Assembly (NCBI GenBank): GCA_905250075.1
Contig: CAJNOP010000856.1
Coordinates: 18,727 to 82,726 of the forward strand
Origin: Rotaria sp. Silwood1
Taxonomy: Eukaryota > Rotifera > Eurotatoria > Philodinida > Philodinidae
DNA length: 64,000 nucleotides
Direction: 5' to 3'
Position 1 is the stretch's first letter; each line of letters starts with the position of its first letter. The notes under the pieces were generated by a model. The model saw nothing but the letters and a program-made list of their open reading frames with translations, did not search any database and was not told the DNA's origin. A program made the position numbers and the translations under genes. Of the stretch, positions 1 through 10,977 are shown piece after piece.

Positions 1-223
1 AAAAGAATAAAATCTAATACAAAAATTCTTCAAAGTAAAATTATAGATGCCTCTTGTACGATACTTATAAAGGAACATTTCCAAGTGTCAGTTCACTTTT
101 GATTCGGGATTCGCTGCCTCTTATAGTGTTACTGAATTTTCGTTGTAGGATCCTATATTTGTAATAAGATTATATTTTACGAATTTCGATTGATACTGAA
201 GATTGAGAACTTGTTTTTTATAG

Positions 224-380
224 TGAAGATGGCGTTTTAGATGAACTCATGTTTGACATATCTCTGAGGAAGATCAGAGCCGAATGTTTGGACGAACATA
301 CATCGATCTACTCAGTTTTATATCCTGAACACGATTCTGGTGTCGATTTTGTCTTTATTTTGAGTACTGTAGAAAGATAA
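224..380 (+). CDS. Possible terminal coding exon, unknown protein
   Basis: An open frame starts right after a good acceptor (pyrimidine-rich run ending TTTTTTATAG at 223) and runs 52 codons to TAA at 378-380. The product is mixed and hydrophilic (begins EDGVLDELMFDISLRK, contains SIYSVLYPEHDSG), unlike the low-complexity translation of the surrounding DNA. I could not find a convincing upstream exon; a frame at about 48-150 is open but its donor is poor. No family is recognised. The opposite strand is also partly open here, so the call is weak. Confidence 0.25.
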
Positions 381-442
381 ATACCCGAAATACTACAGAC
401 TTCAAAACAACATCGGTGTCTCAACGGTAGTCTCTTCCTTCA

Positions 443-682
443 TTATATGTCTTGCTCCAACGTTTTCTCGTCTGTGGTAAGTGAATTTTGTAGCTTACGT
501 AAAAAGCTTTTAATGATAAAAAATGGAGATATTTGCTCTTGCCGTTGAACAGATTGAAGGTCTATATTGGTCACGCCTAATTCTTTAGAGATGTTCTTTC
601 GAAATTTTTGAAGACGACAGAGAATTTTCTCAATATGAATATTAAAAGTGAAAATCGTCAGTTCAGAACATCTATTTATCAT
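443..682 (-). CDS. Unknown 79-aa ORF, possibly a diverged Death-fold domain
   Basis: A 79-codon ATG-to-stop frame on the minus strand with ordinary amino-acid composition. Its centre (FRKNISKELGVTNIDLQSV, then SPFFIIKSFLRKL) has the spacing of a Death domain core: an aromatic start of helix 2, a K-E-L-G-V turn, a D-[IL]-x-x-[IV] helix 3 and an S-P before the next helix. The usual Trp is Phe. This resemblance is by eye only. The ORF could be one exon of a larger gene or chance. Confidence 0.25.
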   Translation of the reverse strand: MINRCSELTIFTFNIHIEKILCRLQKFRKNISKELGVTNIDLQSVQRQEQISPFFIIKSFLRKLQNSLTTDEKTLEQDI

Positions 683-2400
683 AAATCAACTGCTACACTT
701 TCTTTTCCACCTTAGGCATCTGATCATTTACGTCATTTTCATCGTTCATATGTCATCTGCAAGGTTAGTACATGCAGCTCATACTTTGTGTTGACATATC
801 AATGATTTTTATTCAAAACGCATTTGTATTCATATGACATTGTTATTAAAGCAATATTCACCACATTTTATTACGAAACATTTCAATCATTTCTTTCGAC
901 TGAATAAAGCTATGTCTGTATTAGAAAAACTAAGAGAACAAGTTTATGAACGATTACATATACAATTACTTCATCGACTTACACGATATATTATAAGCAC
1001 CTATGATTGACTGTACATAATGTTAAAGTTCAATTAACACTGAAAACAAATCGCATACTCGAGCACTTTTGAATCCACTAGAAACATGCTTGATATATGC
1101 TAACAAGAAGGAAAGAATCAATAACATAAACAAGTATTTCAGCGATTTTCTCATCGTTCTTATTCACAAAAAAAAACAGATTCTTTTCCAAACATTCTCC
1201 CTCACGTTATATTTCATTTTTTCCTACAAAATAAAGTGTTTCTTTACTTTAATGTCATACCATCTTATCAATCATCTCTATCCACTTCTTCTAAGGAAAT
1301 CCTCGAAACATTCCTCCAATTCACTACTATCCCAACACTACTCTGCAGAATACATTCTGCGTATAAAAAAAAAGAAAGTAAATTATATCTTCTTCATATC
1401 ACATCAGAAAATTTTACTATAAATCCTTGATGTACTACCCAAATACATTCGAAAACACTGCTGTTTGACTGTTTGAATCATTTCTCGTCTATAATTAAAC
1501 ATAATATGGATGCATACTGGATGTTTGAAAATTGAATAACGTTTTTGAAAAGTAATATTAAGCATCAAATTTCATACAGGATGAAACTTGTAGTATTCAT
1601 CGTGATATAGAACATATATTTAATTTTATATCAAATCGATACATAGTAGTTCGAAGAGTCATCCGATAAGCAGCAATATTTGACATTTTTATCAACACGA
1701 TATTTGAATTAAAATTTATAATGGATAATATATTTATTTATTTTTTGTCTACCATGGTCTTCATTTGTTGTCGAAGTTTGCATTTATATTCGAACCCAAA
1801 TCAGGCATCCACTTTGAAAACCAATTGAGCTAGTTTGGAAAGATTTTGACATCAAATCTATTCAAGAGATACTCGAATTCTGGTCTAAGATATCCTACGA
1901 TAATCAAATGTTGTATCTTGTAACAGAATGTTTAGAGCTATTTATTTTTTAAATGCGATATTTGAAAAGGGAGTGTAGATGTTGAACAACTTTTGTCGCA
2001 TCCTTTTATTCACCATCAGAAAAAGGCAAAAAAAAAGAAAATGTCCTTTTCGTAAGTATAAGATGCATTAATACAAATCTTACTGTGATTAGTAAGACCC
2101 ATGGCGTGGAAATTTTGCAGCTTCCTACCCCTTTTTATTAGCTTAGACAACCATAACCTCGATAAATTCATATATACTTGTCATATTTTTATATGAAGTA
2201 TTTATTAAGTGTCAAAGCTATTATCAATGATGATTAAATATAAAAAAAAAAAAGTAGCTTACAAAGTGAAAAGGAGGATTGTAAATCTTTAACATTATAT
2301 GAAAGTAGTTTAAGCTCTATCGGAGTTTGGGCTATATAAGATTTTCAAATGCTTAAAAAATCTTTTTAAAAGTAAAGACGACACAGATCCCTTTCAAGAT
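683..2400. other. AT-rich stretch with no supported gene
   Basis: I see no frame with coding composition. The plus-strand frame at 1069-1422 is rich in Lys, Ile and Phe from A/T runs and has no family resemblance. Homopolymer A runs are frequent. Confidence 0.5.
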
Positions 2401-3380
2401 TTGATCAAATTCATACGAAATCAAAAGTTTTTCAAGAGAAGCAGTTCGGCAAGAATATATGAAGAAATAAAATGAGAGTATATGATGTTCGAAGTCACTA
2501 CACCGATGTCTTGTTCAATTTTTAAGAATATGCCGCTACTTAAAATTTGTTCACGTTCGTTATAAATTCAATGATCAATCTTAAACATAACACCATATCA
2601 TTGATGGCATATCTTATGAATAGCTACAGCAACATTTGTATTCAAATTTAATACTTACTTTGAAGTAAACCATCGCAACCATTATGTATTTGAAAATCAG
2701 TTAGGAACTGAATGGTCTTAACAAGCACCCTGTTCAATTTATAGTCAACACGTTCAATTAAACGTAAAGTTTATGATATAATTATGGACTATATGGTTAA
2801 TGAACACCAGCAACAACTTATCCTCTCATGTATATCATTAATCGTGAGGTAAAAATTTTGTCGTCATTATAAAGAGATAAATCCTTGCACAAATGAATAA
2901 ACCTAATAATAACTGTATTCATATATATCAATTACTTACAAGGAATAGGTATATATTACTTAAAAAGAACAGCTCATATATTAGGCGAACATTTTTGAGA
3001 AAATATCTATTCAAAAAAGTTTCTTGTAAAAAAGCTTAGTATATTATTGATCCGTTGAATAGTGAACACGTCACAAGTGACTAGCTTCAACCAAGACTTT
3101 CTCTTCACTTATGGAACTCAGCGAGAATGCAATGTAAAAGTCTCTCACATAGTTCTAAATTACAAGGTCGATGAATCATTATAATTATAACTTTGTTAAA
3201 ATATATCGAATACGTCTACGTGAAGAACGTCTTTAGATTATGCCATAGAATATCATTCTACTAACGAATCATTTCCATTGACAGCTTTTTGTTCATATAT
3301 ATCGTTTTCATTACATCAAAAATATTACGATACGCCCCACGATGAAGGTCTACCCAGAAAATACATAGTCATAACAATAG
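2400..3380. repeat. Decayed outer part of the tandem array
   Basis: The phase marker of the array to the right (a TTCAAATAT-like word followed by a TCNNT word, preceded by an ATGAAT..TTATAA..-like word) recurs near 2641, 2731, 2825, 2928, 3010, 3104, 3195, 3292 and 3386. Spacings are about 82-103 bp. Individual copies are poorly conserved, so the left boundary is uncertain. Confidence 0.45.
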
Positions 3381-4100
3381 ATCTATTCGTTTTCGAGTAT
3401 GTTTAAGCCACAAATTACATACAAGTACTATGTTCGAAGGTCACACTACAGGTGAACCATTCTAAGGAAGATCATCTTCGATTATTTTATTCTCTAGCAA
3501 TCGATGACAGTAAAACACAAAGTTCATCGGGACATGGTATCTGATTTATCTTAACGAAGATCATGTTCAATTATTTCACTCTCTAGTAATCGATCATCCT
3601 AGAACACAAGATTGAACAACACATGTCGTATGAGTTTTGCTAACAAATGTTGTGTACAATTATTTCACTTTGAGGCAACTAATGACAGCAAAACATAGTA
3701 TTCAACAGCGTATGGCAGGTGAATTATCATAAAAAAGCTTAAGTTCATTTATTTTATTTCGATGCGATTGCTAGTCTCAGAACATATTATTGAGCAGTGC
3801 ATGACAGATGAATTATTCTAACCAAGGTCGTATTCATTTATTTTATTTCTATGTAATCACCCCCATTAGAAGACGTAATTAAACAGCACATGGTATAAGA
3901 ACTATGATGACTAAGCTCGAGTTCATTCATGTTATAAACGAGTAGTGAGTGGTAGTGAAACCCATGATTGGAGATCACATGAATGATGGATTATTTGGAG
4001 TAAGATTCTGTTCAAATAAATCCTGTAATGATAACAATAGTTAGCTTTATTTACATGAAGCATAATGTTTGAGATTATGAATTAACGAGACAGTGATCAC
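3380..4100. repeat. 89-bp tandem repeat block
   Basis: A TTCAATTATTT/TTCATTTATTTT-like word starts at 3477, 3566, 3655, 3744, 3833, 3922 and 4011, exactly 89 bp apart each time. Identity between neighbouring copies is only moderate, but the spacing is exact, so indels are rare. The unit shares words with the 93-bp repeat that follows (a TTCAA.TAT.TC core and an ATGAATT.TTCTAAC-like segment). The two blocks are probably length variants of one family. Confidence 0.85.
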
Positions 4101-7100
4101 ATTCAAATAGTTCATTGATTGTTCTCGAAAACAAACACCGTGCAACATACTAAGAAGCACATAGAAAAGAGATAACTTGACCTAGATTACTTGTAGTGTA
4201 CTAATCGAATACATTACTTGGTTTGAAATGAAGTGTAACACTAGATCATATGAATGATCATGAAATGGATAGCGAATCAATCTAAGTATGAATCCATTCA
4301 AATAGTCTTGTATCTTGTTGGAAAAATCTTCTAGTTACTGATGATCAAACATGACATTTCAAGTACACAACGCCAAATAGGATATTATTCAAACATTTTA
4401 CTCATTTCCGAATAGTATACGAGATTATACTAAATGCTCGAGGGCGCGAGAGATATGAATCATTTTCAGCATGGATCTGGTCAATTATCTTATTCAATTC
4501 AGATTAGCTTCTGAAGTTACATAAGATGATGCAACAAGGCAAGATAAGCAATTAACATTAACAACTAGTCTCTTCGTGTATATCATTCAGTTCGTCAGCA
4601 AGCACCGTCAGCTCATCTTGCAACAGAAATCTTAAACCAATGAATCGTTATAAGCAACATTTCATTAAAGTATAACGCTCAACTGGTAGCGAAGCGTATT
4701 ACTCGATCACATTAGCGAAGATTTCCTGACAAATAGATGGTCATAACCAGAGTTTCACTCCAGTATATCACTCATCTTGAAGCAACATATGCCAATCAAT
4801 TACGTCAGAAAAGGTCTCTTAGAAAATAAATTATCATAACTAGGGCTCAATTTAAGTATATATCTCAGTTTGAAACGAAATATGTCACTCAATGGCATCA
4901 ACAAAGATCTCTTGATACATGAATCGTTTTAAAGAAAATTCCATTCAAATATATCGCTCAATTCGAAGTGAAATCTATCACTTGATTACATCAGGAAAGA
5001 TCCCTTGACAAATAGATTGTTATAACCAGAGTGTCTTTCAAGTATATCGCTTAAGTCGAAGTGAAGTGTGCCATTCGATCACTTCAAGAAAGCCTCCTTA
5101 AAAAACAAATTACTATAACAAGGATTTTATTCAAGTATATAGGTTAAATCGAAGCGATATGTATCTCTCGAGTACATCAACAAAGATTCTTTAAAAACGA
5201 ATCGTTATAACTAGGGCTCCATTCTAGTATATTGCTCAATTGGAAGTGAGGCGTGTCACTCGATTATATCAACAAAGATCTCTTGACAAATGAGTCGTTA
5301 TAATTAAAGTTCCATTCAAATATATGACTAGAAAAAAAAAACAAAATTCATACACAATTTAGATTATCGAAGTAGCTGTTTCATGATTAGCATGAACAAC
5401 AATCTCATTCAGATATGCCACTATTAACTACATTACGAAACATTATGCACAGAGGTCAAAGATACATGACGAATGTATCAGCCTAATAATGATTCTGTTC
5501 AAAAGTATCGCGCACTTCGAAGCGCATTTAGCCATCCGATTACATCAGTAAATGTCTCTTGACAAATGAACCGTTCTAATTACATTTCCATTCAATTAGA
5601 CCACTCAATTCGAAGCGAAATGTCTCACTCTGTCACATACGCAAAGATCTTTTGACAAATGAATCCTACTAAGCAGGATTTTATACGCATACATCATTCC
5701 CTTCGAAACGAAGTATTTCAATAGACTAATATATAGAAATGTACGTGCTAAATAATTACTTCTAACAAATATCTTATACAAATATGGCTTTTGCCTCAGA
5801 GAAAGTTCGCACAAAAGTGCATAATCGAAGTTGAAACGACAAATAAATGAGTCTAACTAGAATTGTATTCAAATATATCGCCGACTTCGAAGCGAAGCGT
5901 TTTGGTCGATCATATCAACAAAGGTCTTTTGGTGAATGAATTGTTCTAAACAGCATTTCATTCAAGTGTTTTGCTCGTTTCGAAGCGATATGTGTAACTC
6001 GATCACATCAGTCAAGACCTATTAATAAAGGAACCGTTCTAAACAAGGTGTCGTTCAAGTATATCGTTCAGTTCGAAGCAATGCTTATCACTCGATCATA
6101 TCAGCAAAGATCTCTTGGCAGATGAACCGTTATAACAATTGTTCGATTCAAATATATCGTTCCGTTCGAAGTGATATGTGCCACTCGATCACATAAGAAA
6201 AAATCTCTTGATAAATGAATCTTCATAACGAGGGTTCCGTTCAGATATACCATTCCATTCGATACAAAGTATGTCACTTGATCATATCAGCAGAGATTTC
6301 TTGATAAATGAATCACTATAATCAGGATTATCTACAACTATATCGTACAGTTCGAAGCGAAATCTCTCAGTTGCGTACATGAAAAAGGACTTATTGATAA
6401 ATGAATTAATATAATCACGATTCCATTCAAACATATCACTCGATTCGAAGCGAAGCGTTCCAGTGGAACACATCAGCAAAGATGTTTCGACTATTGAAGC
6501 ATTATAATAAGGGTTTCATTAAATTATATCGCTGACTTCGGGGCATAGTGTATTGCTCGATCACATCAATAAAGATCTATTGATAAATACATCGCTTTAA
6601 GTAAGGTTCAATTAAAATATATCGTTTAGCTCGAAGAACTGTTTATCAGTCGATCATATCAGCAAAGATCTCTTGGTGATTGAAACGTTATAACAAGAGT
6701 TTCATTCAAATAAATTGTTAAGTTCGAAACAATGTATATCGTTTGATCACATCAGGAAAGATCTCTTAATAAATGAATTGCTATAATTAGAATTGTATAC
6801 AAGTATATCGCCCAACTTGAAGTAAAATTTCTCACTCGATCACATCAACAAGGAACTATTAGCAAATGAATTGTTATATAACCAAGGTGTCATTCATATA
6901 TGTCACTCAATTCGAAGCGGAGTGTTTCATTCGATCAAATCAATAAGAATCTATTGACTGATGAATCATTATAATAAGGGTTACATTAAAGTATATCGCT
7001 CACTTTCAAGCATAGGGTGCCATTTGACGATATCAGCCAAGACCTATTAAATAAATGCATCATGCTAAGCAAGGCTTCATTCAAGTATATCGTTTAGTTC

Positions 7101-7860
7101 TAAGCACTGTTTATCACTCAATCTTGTCAGCAAAGATTTCTTATCAGATGAATCGCGATAACAAGGGTTCAATTCATATAAATCGTTCTGTTCAAAGTGA
7201 TGTGTGTCACTCGATCACATCACTAAAGATCTTTTGATAAATGAATCTTTATAACGAGGGCTCCGTTCAAATATATTGCTCAATTCCAAGGAAAGTATGT
7301 CATTCAGTCACATCAGCAAAGATCTCTTCAGAAATGGATCGCTATAATTAGGATTGTATAGAACTATATCGCACAGCTCGAAGCTATATGTATCACTCGA
7401 TCATATCACCAAGGATCTATTGACAAATAAATTAATACAATCAGAATTCCATTCAAATGCAACACTCAATTCGAAGCTAACCGTTTCATTCAAACACATT
7501 AGCAAAGTTTTATTGTCTAATGGAATCATTATAATAAGGATTACATGAAAGTATATTGTGCAATTTGAAACATAGTATGTCAGTCAATTATATCAGCAAA
7601 GATCTCTGGAAAAATGAATCGAGCTCAACATAAAGATTCTATTCAAATATTTAGCGTGACTCAAATAATTCATATAGATGAGCAGTACGTTCGGTGAAAA
7701 ACTGCTATCCAAATAGTCAATACAATCCCTCTGTTCAAATATTGATTACATTACAGAAATATGCCATGCCTGAAAGTTTACTGAAGAAGAATCAAGAATA
7801 AGAATGAAATGAACAAGTAATTCATGCAAGTATCTACTTATGGATCTTAAAATGTGAATA
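4100..7860. repeat. 93-bp tandem repeat (satellite-like array)
   Basis: The word TTCGAAGCG or a close variant starts at 5886, 5979, 6072, 6165, 6258, 6351, 6444, 6537, 6630, 6723 and 6816. That is ten consecutive intervals of exactly 93 bp. The pattern continues left to about 4.6 kb and, less exactly, to 4.1 kb, and right to about 7.83 kb. The consensus contains ATATCG-CTCAATTCGAAGCGA, CTCGATCACATCAGCAAAGA, TCTCTTGACAAATGAATCG and TTATAACNAGGGTTCCATTC. Copies are diverged, so the array is old. The period equals 31 codons, but both strands carry stops in most units, so present-day coding is unlikely. Small ORFs at 5605-5814, 6282-6479, 7055-7237 and 7354-7548 are by-products of the repeat. Confidence 0.95.
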
Positions 7861-7869
7861 TAATATCTT

Positions 7870-9430
7870 TTGATGGAGAATCTGAGGATATTTGAATATT
7901 TTAAATTAAACATTGATTCAATTAACTCAATAACTGTAAAGTAAATAGTATAGGTGCTGTTTCTAATAACGATGACATAATGCATGCACAATGAGAACAA
8001 AGCATCTATTCGAATATTCAAAATAATTGGAAGTGGTCGTTCAATACTAATCGAGGGACAAAAGTAAACATTGTACATGACAGCGTTTTAGATGAGGGTT
8101 TTGTAGTTGCTCTCTTGGTAGTGCCTAAATGAAAATGATTAGTTGTACTTGAATTAAAAATCTATTGTACTACACAGTATCCTAGCAGTATGTTGGCAGA
8201 TCGATTTCAGCCCGCTTTTGAACTTTTGTATAGGAAGACCTTATCATTTTCAAGATGCAATATAGACTAGGTTTAAAATATGAAAACAAACAGTTTGAAT
8301 ATATTCGGTTTTGCGCGCTAGTGAAAAATTTGATATTTGTTTAAAATAAACCCGTGTTTTGGCATCAAAAATCGGATTTTCAACTTTTGAGAAATAGTAT
8401 GTTGAATTTCCTAATTAAGACTATTTTCAAAAAATGTTGAGTGGCATACCAGTTGATGCCGAATCTGTCTAGACAAAAATAGTATAAAGAAAATCTTTTT
8501 CTTCTACTTTAAAATCCGTACAGCGGTCTACAAAACTGATTCTTGAAGTTTTTCATTTGAAAAAATACTTTCGATAGAAAGTGAAGTTCTATCAGCAGCA
8601 CGGAAGAAAAAGGGCTTGTTTATGCCATAGCGTAACGTGATGATAGAATCCTTCTAGAAGCTTGAGACTTCAACCAAGAAAAGTCATTTTTATGGCATAA
8701 ATACGGTCTGATAAATTACGTCCGATGGGGTTTGAAGAAACTTTCTAAATTTCAAACTTTTCAAAATCATTCAAAAACGTGTCAAAGATGTAACAATCTA
8801 CAGAGAGAATCGACTCAAGATTTTTATTGGGTAATTTCCTAATGATGATATATATGTTTTGTCTACAGTTCGAAATAAATATACTCTATGCCAATGATCA
8901 TTTTGATGCAATCGGATTTGAAAAAAATATAACAGTATCAAGCACCCAAATCATCAACTTTCTAAACCAATGCCTCTATTACGTTTTTGCATACCAAATA
9001 TATTCTGTCATTCATTCATATTAAAAGCTTGTTGCTTGTAATATGCAAGCACTCAACTTGTCATTTTCCTAAATAATAATTTAATACAGCTTCAAAAACA
9101 TCCAAGAATACTTTTCATTGAACAATATCCCGTAAATTATTAATCCTGTACAGATAGGTTATAGGTACCATTTTAGTAGTCGTATTCGAAGAAAAATAAA
9201 AATCTTTGTCAATATGAATCATTGAACTCTTTCGAGTGTAAGACAACAGTTACTCGCCTCTAATTTGATAGAGCATCTTATAAATCTCAGAACGTAATTG
9301 ATATTGGTTTAAAAAAATTAATCCTCTACGTTTTTAGATGTTGGTAGATACTAGCAAATTCAAAAACAATAAGTCATTAGAAAGTAGAAGTAGGCCATTC
9401 TTGAAAACTCAACCTAATTAAGTTAAGTAA
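7870..9430. other. No supported gene
   Basis: Non-repetitive AT-rich DNA between the tandem array and the first palindrome. No frame shows splice-bounded coding composition. Confidence 0.45.
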
Positions 9431-9431
9431 T

Positions 9432-9763
9432 TAAATGCTTTTACTTAACATTTAATATCAGGTTTAAGATTTTCTACTTCTCACTGATTTCACTTAAAAT
9501 TTAGTTTGAGTGATTATGTTAGATAAATCCAATTTAATTTTGAGTTGTTGTTTATTTCAAATCGGATTCAACATAGTGTTGTTCGGGCAAATCAGATATG
9601 CTTTTTTATATATGGTCCAAACAACATCATGTGGACTTTATATTAAGATAATAACAGACTCGAAATTAAATGATGTTTGCCTAGCATAATAACTTAAACT
9701 TAATTTTAAGCAAGTTAAGTGTCAAGTAGAAAAACCTTAAAATTAATGTTACGTGTTAAATGA
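9432..9763. repeat. Degenerate long palindrome (foldback), centre about 9598
   Basis: The left arm (about 9432-9590) and the reverse complement of the right arm (about 9605-9763) align throughout. For example, left TTCTACTTCTCACTG and CACTTAAAATTTAGTTT match right-arm TTCTACTTGACACTT and GCTTAAAATTAAGTTT. Near the centre, ACATAGTGTTGTTCGGG pairs with the complement of the ACAACATCATGT segment. The loop is short. No target duplication is clear. It could be an old foldback/MITE element. Confidence 0.8.
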
Positions 9764-10237
9764 GAACACAGATCCATGCACAAACAACCAGCTTTTCATT
9801 TTGATTGAAGAGATTTATCTCGTAGTTTCTGAGTCAGTCCTACCAACTAGTTTGATCTAATTGAATCTTTAGAATTCTGCCCGACCTTTACTTATCCTAA
9901 GGTAACAACACTATAAGTTTCTAGATATTAGTCAAAAACTTATCTGCAGATCCAGAGGTTTCATCAAAGAACAATAAAAACTGCATCCGTTCTTCAACTT
10001 TGTTGACTAATGTTGTCAATTGCAAGTTGATTTACTAATTGAATATTCATCTTTTTCATTAGCTTAAAATCTGCATAAGCTTCTAACGGAAAAGTAGTGT
10101 TCATTCAATCAACATAACTGTTTGAACTTAAAAACACTTAAAACCTTCGAGAATGAGAGAAGTAGATCGAGAAACTGTAATCATTTCATTTTTTCTCAGC
10201 TCCGCACGATTACACAAGCTTCGTTCCGTGACCTAAC

Positions 10238-10247
10238 NNNNNNNNNN
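10238..10247. other. Assembly gap (10 N)
   Basis: Ten consecutive N bases. A short round number is often a placeholder, so real sequence of unknown length may be missing, possibly including exons of the neighbouring minus-strand gene. Confidence 1.
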
Positions 10248-10541
10248 AGTTCTTCCTGGGGTAACATCTAAATGAATATAGAGAGTTCTATTGACAAAAT
10301 TCTGTCACAATTTAGAACTGATTTCAGTCATGATCATCACAAAAATGCATGAATAGGTTTTACCAAGAGTTTAGTTAATTTTTCTTCACGATCTATTCAA
10401 GATTTGTATATGTTTAGATCACAACACGAATTTCAATGTCACGGTTGAGTGAAATCTCAACAGAAATAAATGGAAAGATTTTTCAGATGTTTATTATATT
10501 CTTGTAGAAACTTGATATAAATCAGGAGACTACCCAAAATT

Positions 10542-10593
10542 GAGGGTGTGGAGTCTCAGCGACGGCGTGGATCTTCTATTCTCTCACACTCTT
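10542..10593. repeat. GT-rich stem-loop
   Basis: The arm GAGGGTGTGGAG (10542-10553) faces CTCTCACACTCTT (10581-10593). Base pairing covers most of 12 positions with a loop of about 27 bases. It is one of at least seven similar stem-loops in the window. Confidence 0.6.
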
Positions 10594-10977
10594 AGATGCT
10601 TATTGAACACTTCGGTATTTGAGTCTTTCTAATGTTCAAATGTTTAACTATTTTGTTTGAAAAGAAGTTTTTCAAAAAAAGAATGCCTTTGATTCCTACG
10701 CTGCTTTATTAAATTACACAGTTGTTTAGTAACAGGCTCGACACCTACTAAATAGTTTTTACTGAGTTTTCCTAGATTACATGAGTCATTAATGATGAGT
10801 TTGTCTCAATTTCAGACATCAGAAATTATCAAATTCACACATCACTTCTTCAAAGTTATATCTCAGTATGTGGAAATTGATGAGTGACAAAAATTCATCT
10901 GATACATTTATCTTCAAATAAGAATAATTCAATGATATAGCTTATTGAGCATATTAAACCATGAAAAATCTACTTAC

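Larger units (their letters stand above)
9770..10977. other. Unassigned DNA including an assembly gap
   Basis: This lies beyond the last recognised exon of the minus-strand gene ending at 10978, which leaves an exon in phase 1 and must continue here or further left. A minus-strand frame next to the N run (reading leftward from about 10237, about 40 codons, starting near VTERSLCNRAEL) is open. It cannot be joined with confidence because of the gap. Confidence 0.4.

Noticed and set aside
1069-1430. Overlapping plus-strand ORFs of 117 and 64 aa
   Set aside because: Composition follows A/T runs (Lys, Ile, Phe), no domain, no splice context.
4100-7860. CRISPR-like array
   Set aside because: The whole 93-bp unit is repeated with no alternation of conserved repeats and unique spacers, and the genome is eukaryotic.
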